Below, piece after piece: positions 21,841 through 23,182 of a stretch of DNA of 23,182 bases. Position 1 is the first letter of the stretch, and every line of letters begins with the position of its first letter. The position numbers were made by a program, and so were the translations under genes. Source of the DNA: Aurantibacter sp042094015 (GTDB lineage: Bacteria > Bacteroidota > Bacteroidia > Flavobacteriales > Flavobacteriaceae); contig NZ_JBELDZ010000043.1 of NCBI RefSeq assembly GCF_042094015.1, positions 1 through 23,182 on the forward strand. Reading direction: 5' to 3'. The notes below the pieces were generated by a model. That model had not been told where the DNA came from. It saw only the letters and a list, made by a program, of their open reading frames with translations, and searched no databases.

Positions 21841-23031
21841 TTAACTCATTACTCCAGAACCTAGTAATTCATCATCCTGATACCAAGCTACAAATTGTCC
21901 TTCGGTTATAGCAGATTGTTTATTTTGAAACTCTACGTATAAACCTTCTTTTGTTTTGTGAAGTGTTGCCTTTTCTAAAGTTTGTCTATATCTAATTCTC
22001 GCTAAGACTTCTAGAGTTTCTCCATTTTTAAGTTCTAAATCTTCACGAATCCAATGAATTTCATCAAATACAACAAAAACAACATTATTATATAGTCCTG
22101 GATGGTTTTTGCCTTGGCCTGTATAAATAATATTTTCTTCAACATCTGTTTCTATAACAAATAACGGTTCTATAGTTCCACCAACTCCAAGTCCTTTTCG
22201 TTGACCTTTTGTAAAGTAATGTGCACCATTATGTGTTCCAACTACTTTCCCATCTTCTTTATTATAATTGATTCGTTTAGCCCTATAAGCTAATTCACTT
22301 TCTTTAGAACTAAATCTCGGAATGGATTTATTATATGATAAGAAATCAGCTTCTATTTCTACAATCTCACCGTTTTTAGGTTTTAATTTCTGTTGAAGAA
22401 ATTCTGGTAATCTCACTTTTCCAATAAAACACAAACCTTGAGAATCTTTTTTATCGGCTGTAATTAAATCTGCTTTAGCAGCAATTTGTCTCACATCAGG
22501 TTTCTGTAATTCGCCAACTGGAAATAAAGCTTTTGCTAATTGTTGTTGTGATAGCTGACATAAAAAATACGATTGATCCTTATTATTATCCGCTCCAGCT
22601 TTTAATTGATAAACTGTTTTTCCGTTAATTTGTGTTTCAGTTTTTCTGCAATAATGTCCTGTAGCTACATAATCTGCGCCAAGCTCTAAGGCTATCTTCA
22701 TGAAAACATCAAACTTAATTTCTCTGTTACAAAGTACATCTGGATTTGGTGTTCTTCCTTTTTCATACTCATTAAACATATAATCTACAATACGGTCTTT
22801 ATATTGCTCGCTTAAATCTACTGTTTGAAATGGTATTCCTAATTTTTGAGCTACTAGCATAGCATCATTACTATCGTCTAGCCAAGGACACTCATCAGAA
22901 ATAGTTACAGAATCATCATGCCAATTTTTCATAAATAAACCTATAACCTCATAACCTTGCTCTTTTAATAAATAAGCAGCAACACTAGAATCTACGCCTC
23001 CAGACAAACCAACAATAACTCGTTTTTTCAT
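21841..23031 (-). CDS. mnmA: tRNA-specific 2-thiouridylase MnmA
   Basis: 396 residues. MnmA thiolates uridine 34 of tRNAs for Lys, Glu and Gln, taking sulfur from a relay and ATP to activate the base. The PP-loop SGGVDSS is at 10-16; the two catalytic cysteines are C101 (NPDVLCNREIKF) and C201 (DSQGLCFIGKV); ATGHY and DQSYFLCQL are also present, and the C-terminal beta-barrel follows. Slightly longer than the E. coli enzyme (368 residues), within the family range. A TAnnTTTG box sits 19 nt upstream of the ATG, and the downstream nitronate monooxygenase-like gene is likely in the same transcript. Confidence 0.97.
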   Translation of the reverse strand: MKKRVIVGLSGGVDSSVAAYLLKEQGYEVIGLFMKNWHDDSVTISDECPWLDDSNDAMLVAQKLGIPFQTVDLSEQYKDRIVDYMFNEYEKGRTPNPDVLCNREIKFDVFMKIALELGADYVATGHYCRKTETQINGKTVYQLKAGADNNKDQSYFLCQLSQQQLAKALFPVGELQKPDVRQIAAKADLITADKKDSQGLCFIGKVRLPEFLQQKLKPKNGEIVEIEADFLSYNKSIPRFSSKESELAYRAKRINYNKEDGKVVGTHNGAHYFTKGQRKGLGVGGTIEPLFVIETDVEENIIYTGQGKNHPGLYNNVVFVVFDEIHWIREDLELKNGETLEVLARIRYRQTLEKATLHKTKEGLYVEFQNKQSAITEGQFVAWYQDDELLGSGVMS

Positions 23032-23050
23032 TTTCTATTTTAATGGACTA

Positions 23051-23078
23051 CAAAGATAAGTTTTAAATCTAATTACAG
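23051..23078 (-). promoter_or_regulatory. promoter of mnmA
   Basis: On the minus strand TATCTTTG (23051-23058) matches TAnnTTTG exactly and ends 19 nt before the ATG. CTG lies 17 nt upstream in the -33 region, one mismatch from TTG. Confidence 0.65.
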
Positions 23079-23162
23079 TTGATCTATCTTAAACCTTTTT
23101 TGTTTAACCTTTTATTAATAAAGTTTAACAAACCATTAAGAATTATTTGTTTAACACTAATC

Positions 23163-23170
23163 TATATTTG
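23163..23170 (+). promoter_or_regulatory. -7 promoter box for a gene beyond the right edge
   Basis: TATATTTG matches TAnnTTTG exactly on the plus strand, 12 nt from the window end. A TTTG at 23146-23149 is only 13 nt upstream, too near for a normal -33 element. Three GTTTAAC heptamers stand just upstream. Confidence 0.45.
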
Positions 23171-23182
23171 TAAAACAAAACA

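Overview
The window looks like a chromosomal segment of a low-GC marine-type Flavobacteriaceae (Bacteroidota). This rests on protein families typical of that group (DUF2911, DUF2795, a SecA of about 1,117 residues, a KTSC/J-domain protein), A/T-rich codon use, little sign of Shine-Dalgarno sites, and repeated promoter boxes of the Bacteroidota type (TAnnTTTG, sometimes with a TTG about 18-19 nt upstream). No rRNA, tRNA, CRISPR array, insertion sequence or integrase was seen.

Left third (1-7210, minus strand): a tightly packed surface-polysaccharide export operon. From a clear promoter at 7182-7210 the order is wza-like lipoprotein, wzc-like co-polymerase/tyrosine kinase, ABC-2 permease (Wzm type), ABC ATPase with C-terminal Wzt-like domain, polysaccharide pyruvyl transferase-family protein, and a DegT-family sugar aminotransferase cut by the window edge just before its expected PLP lysine. 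Gaps between genes are only 1-5 bp. The set combines ABC-transporter export with an outer-membrane OPX protein and a BY-kinase. The pyruvyl transferase-like protein carries a C-terminal coiled coil and basic amphipathic tail, and the kinase ends in a repeat-encoded run of tyrosines.

Middle (7236-16646, plus strand): an ABC-F ATPase and a methyltransferase; a PduO-type cobalamin adenosyltransferase; a DUF2795 protein with its own promoter and terminator; secA with a strong terminator; a J-domain/KTSC protein with promoter and terminator; and a divergent asparagine-synthase-like gene whose start lies 8 nt after that terminator and whose glutaminase half has lost its N-terminal cysteine.

Right third (16647-23182): DUF2911 lipoprotein-like or anchored protein and meaB on the plus strand converge with a minus-strand operon of MATE transporter, small acidic protein and PAP2 phosphatase. 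Further right lies a minus-strand mnmA / nitronate-monooxygenase-like pair ended by a near-ideal hairpin. MeaB and the adenosyltransferase both serve adenosylcobalamin-dependent methylmalonyl-CoA mutase, which is not in the window. The MATE gene has a -7 box only 4 nt before its ATG, so its mRNA may be leaderless. Other mapped boxes lie 15-23 nt upstream of their starts.

No clearly new defence or mobile system is present. The most interesting points are the hybrid polysaccharide exporter with a possible cap-and-measure chain terminator, the tyrosine repeat in the kinase, the degenerate amidotransferase, and the promoter geometry.
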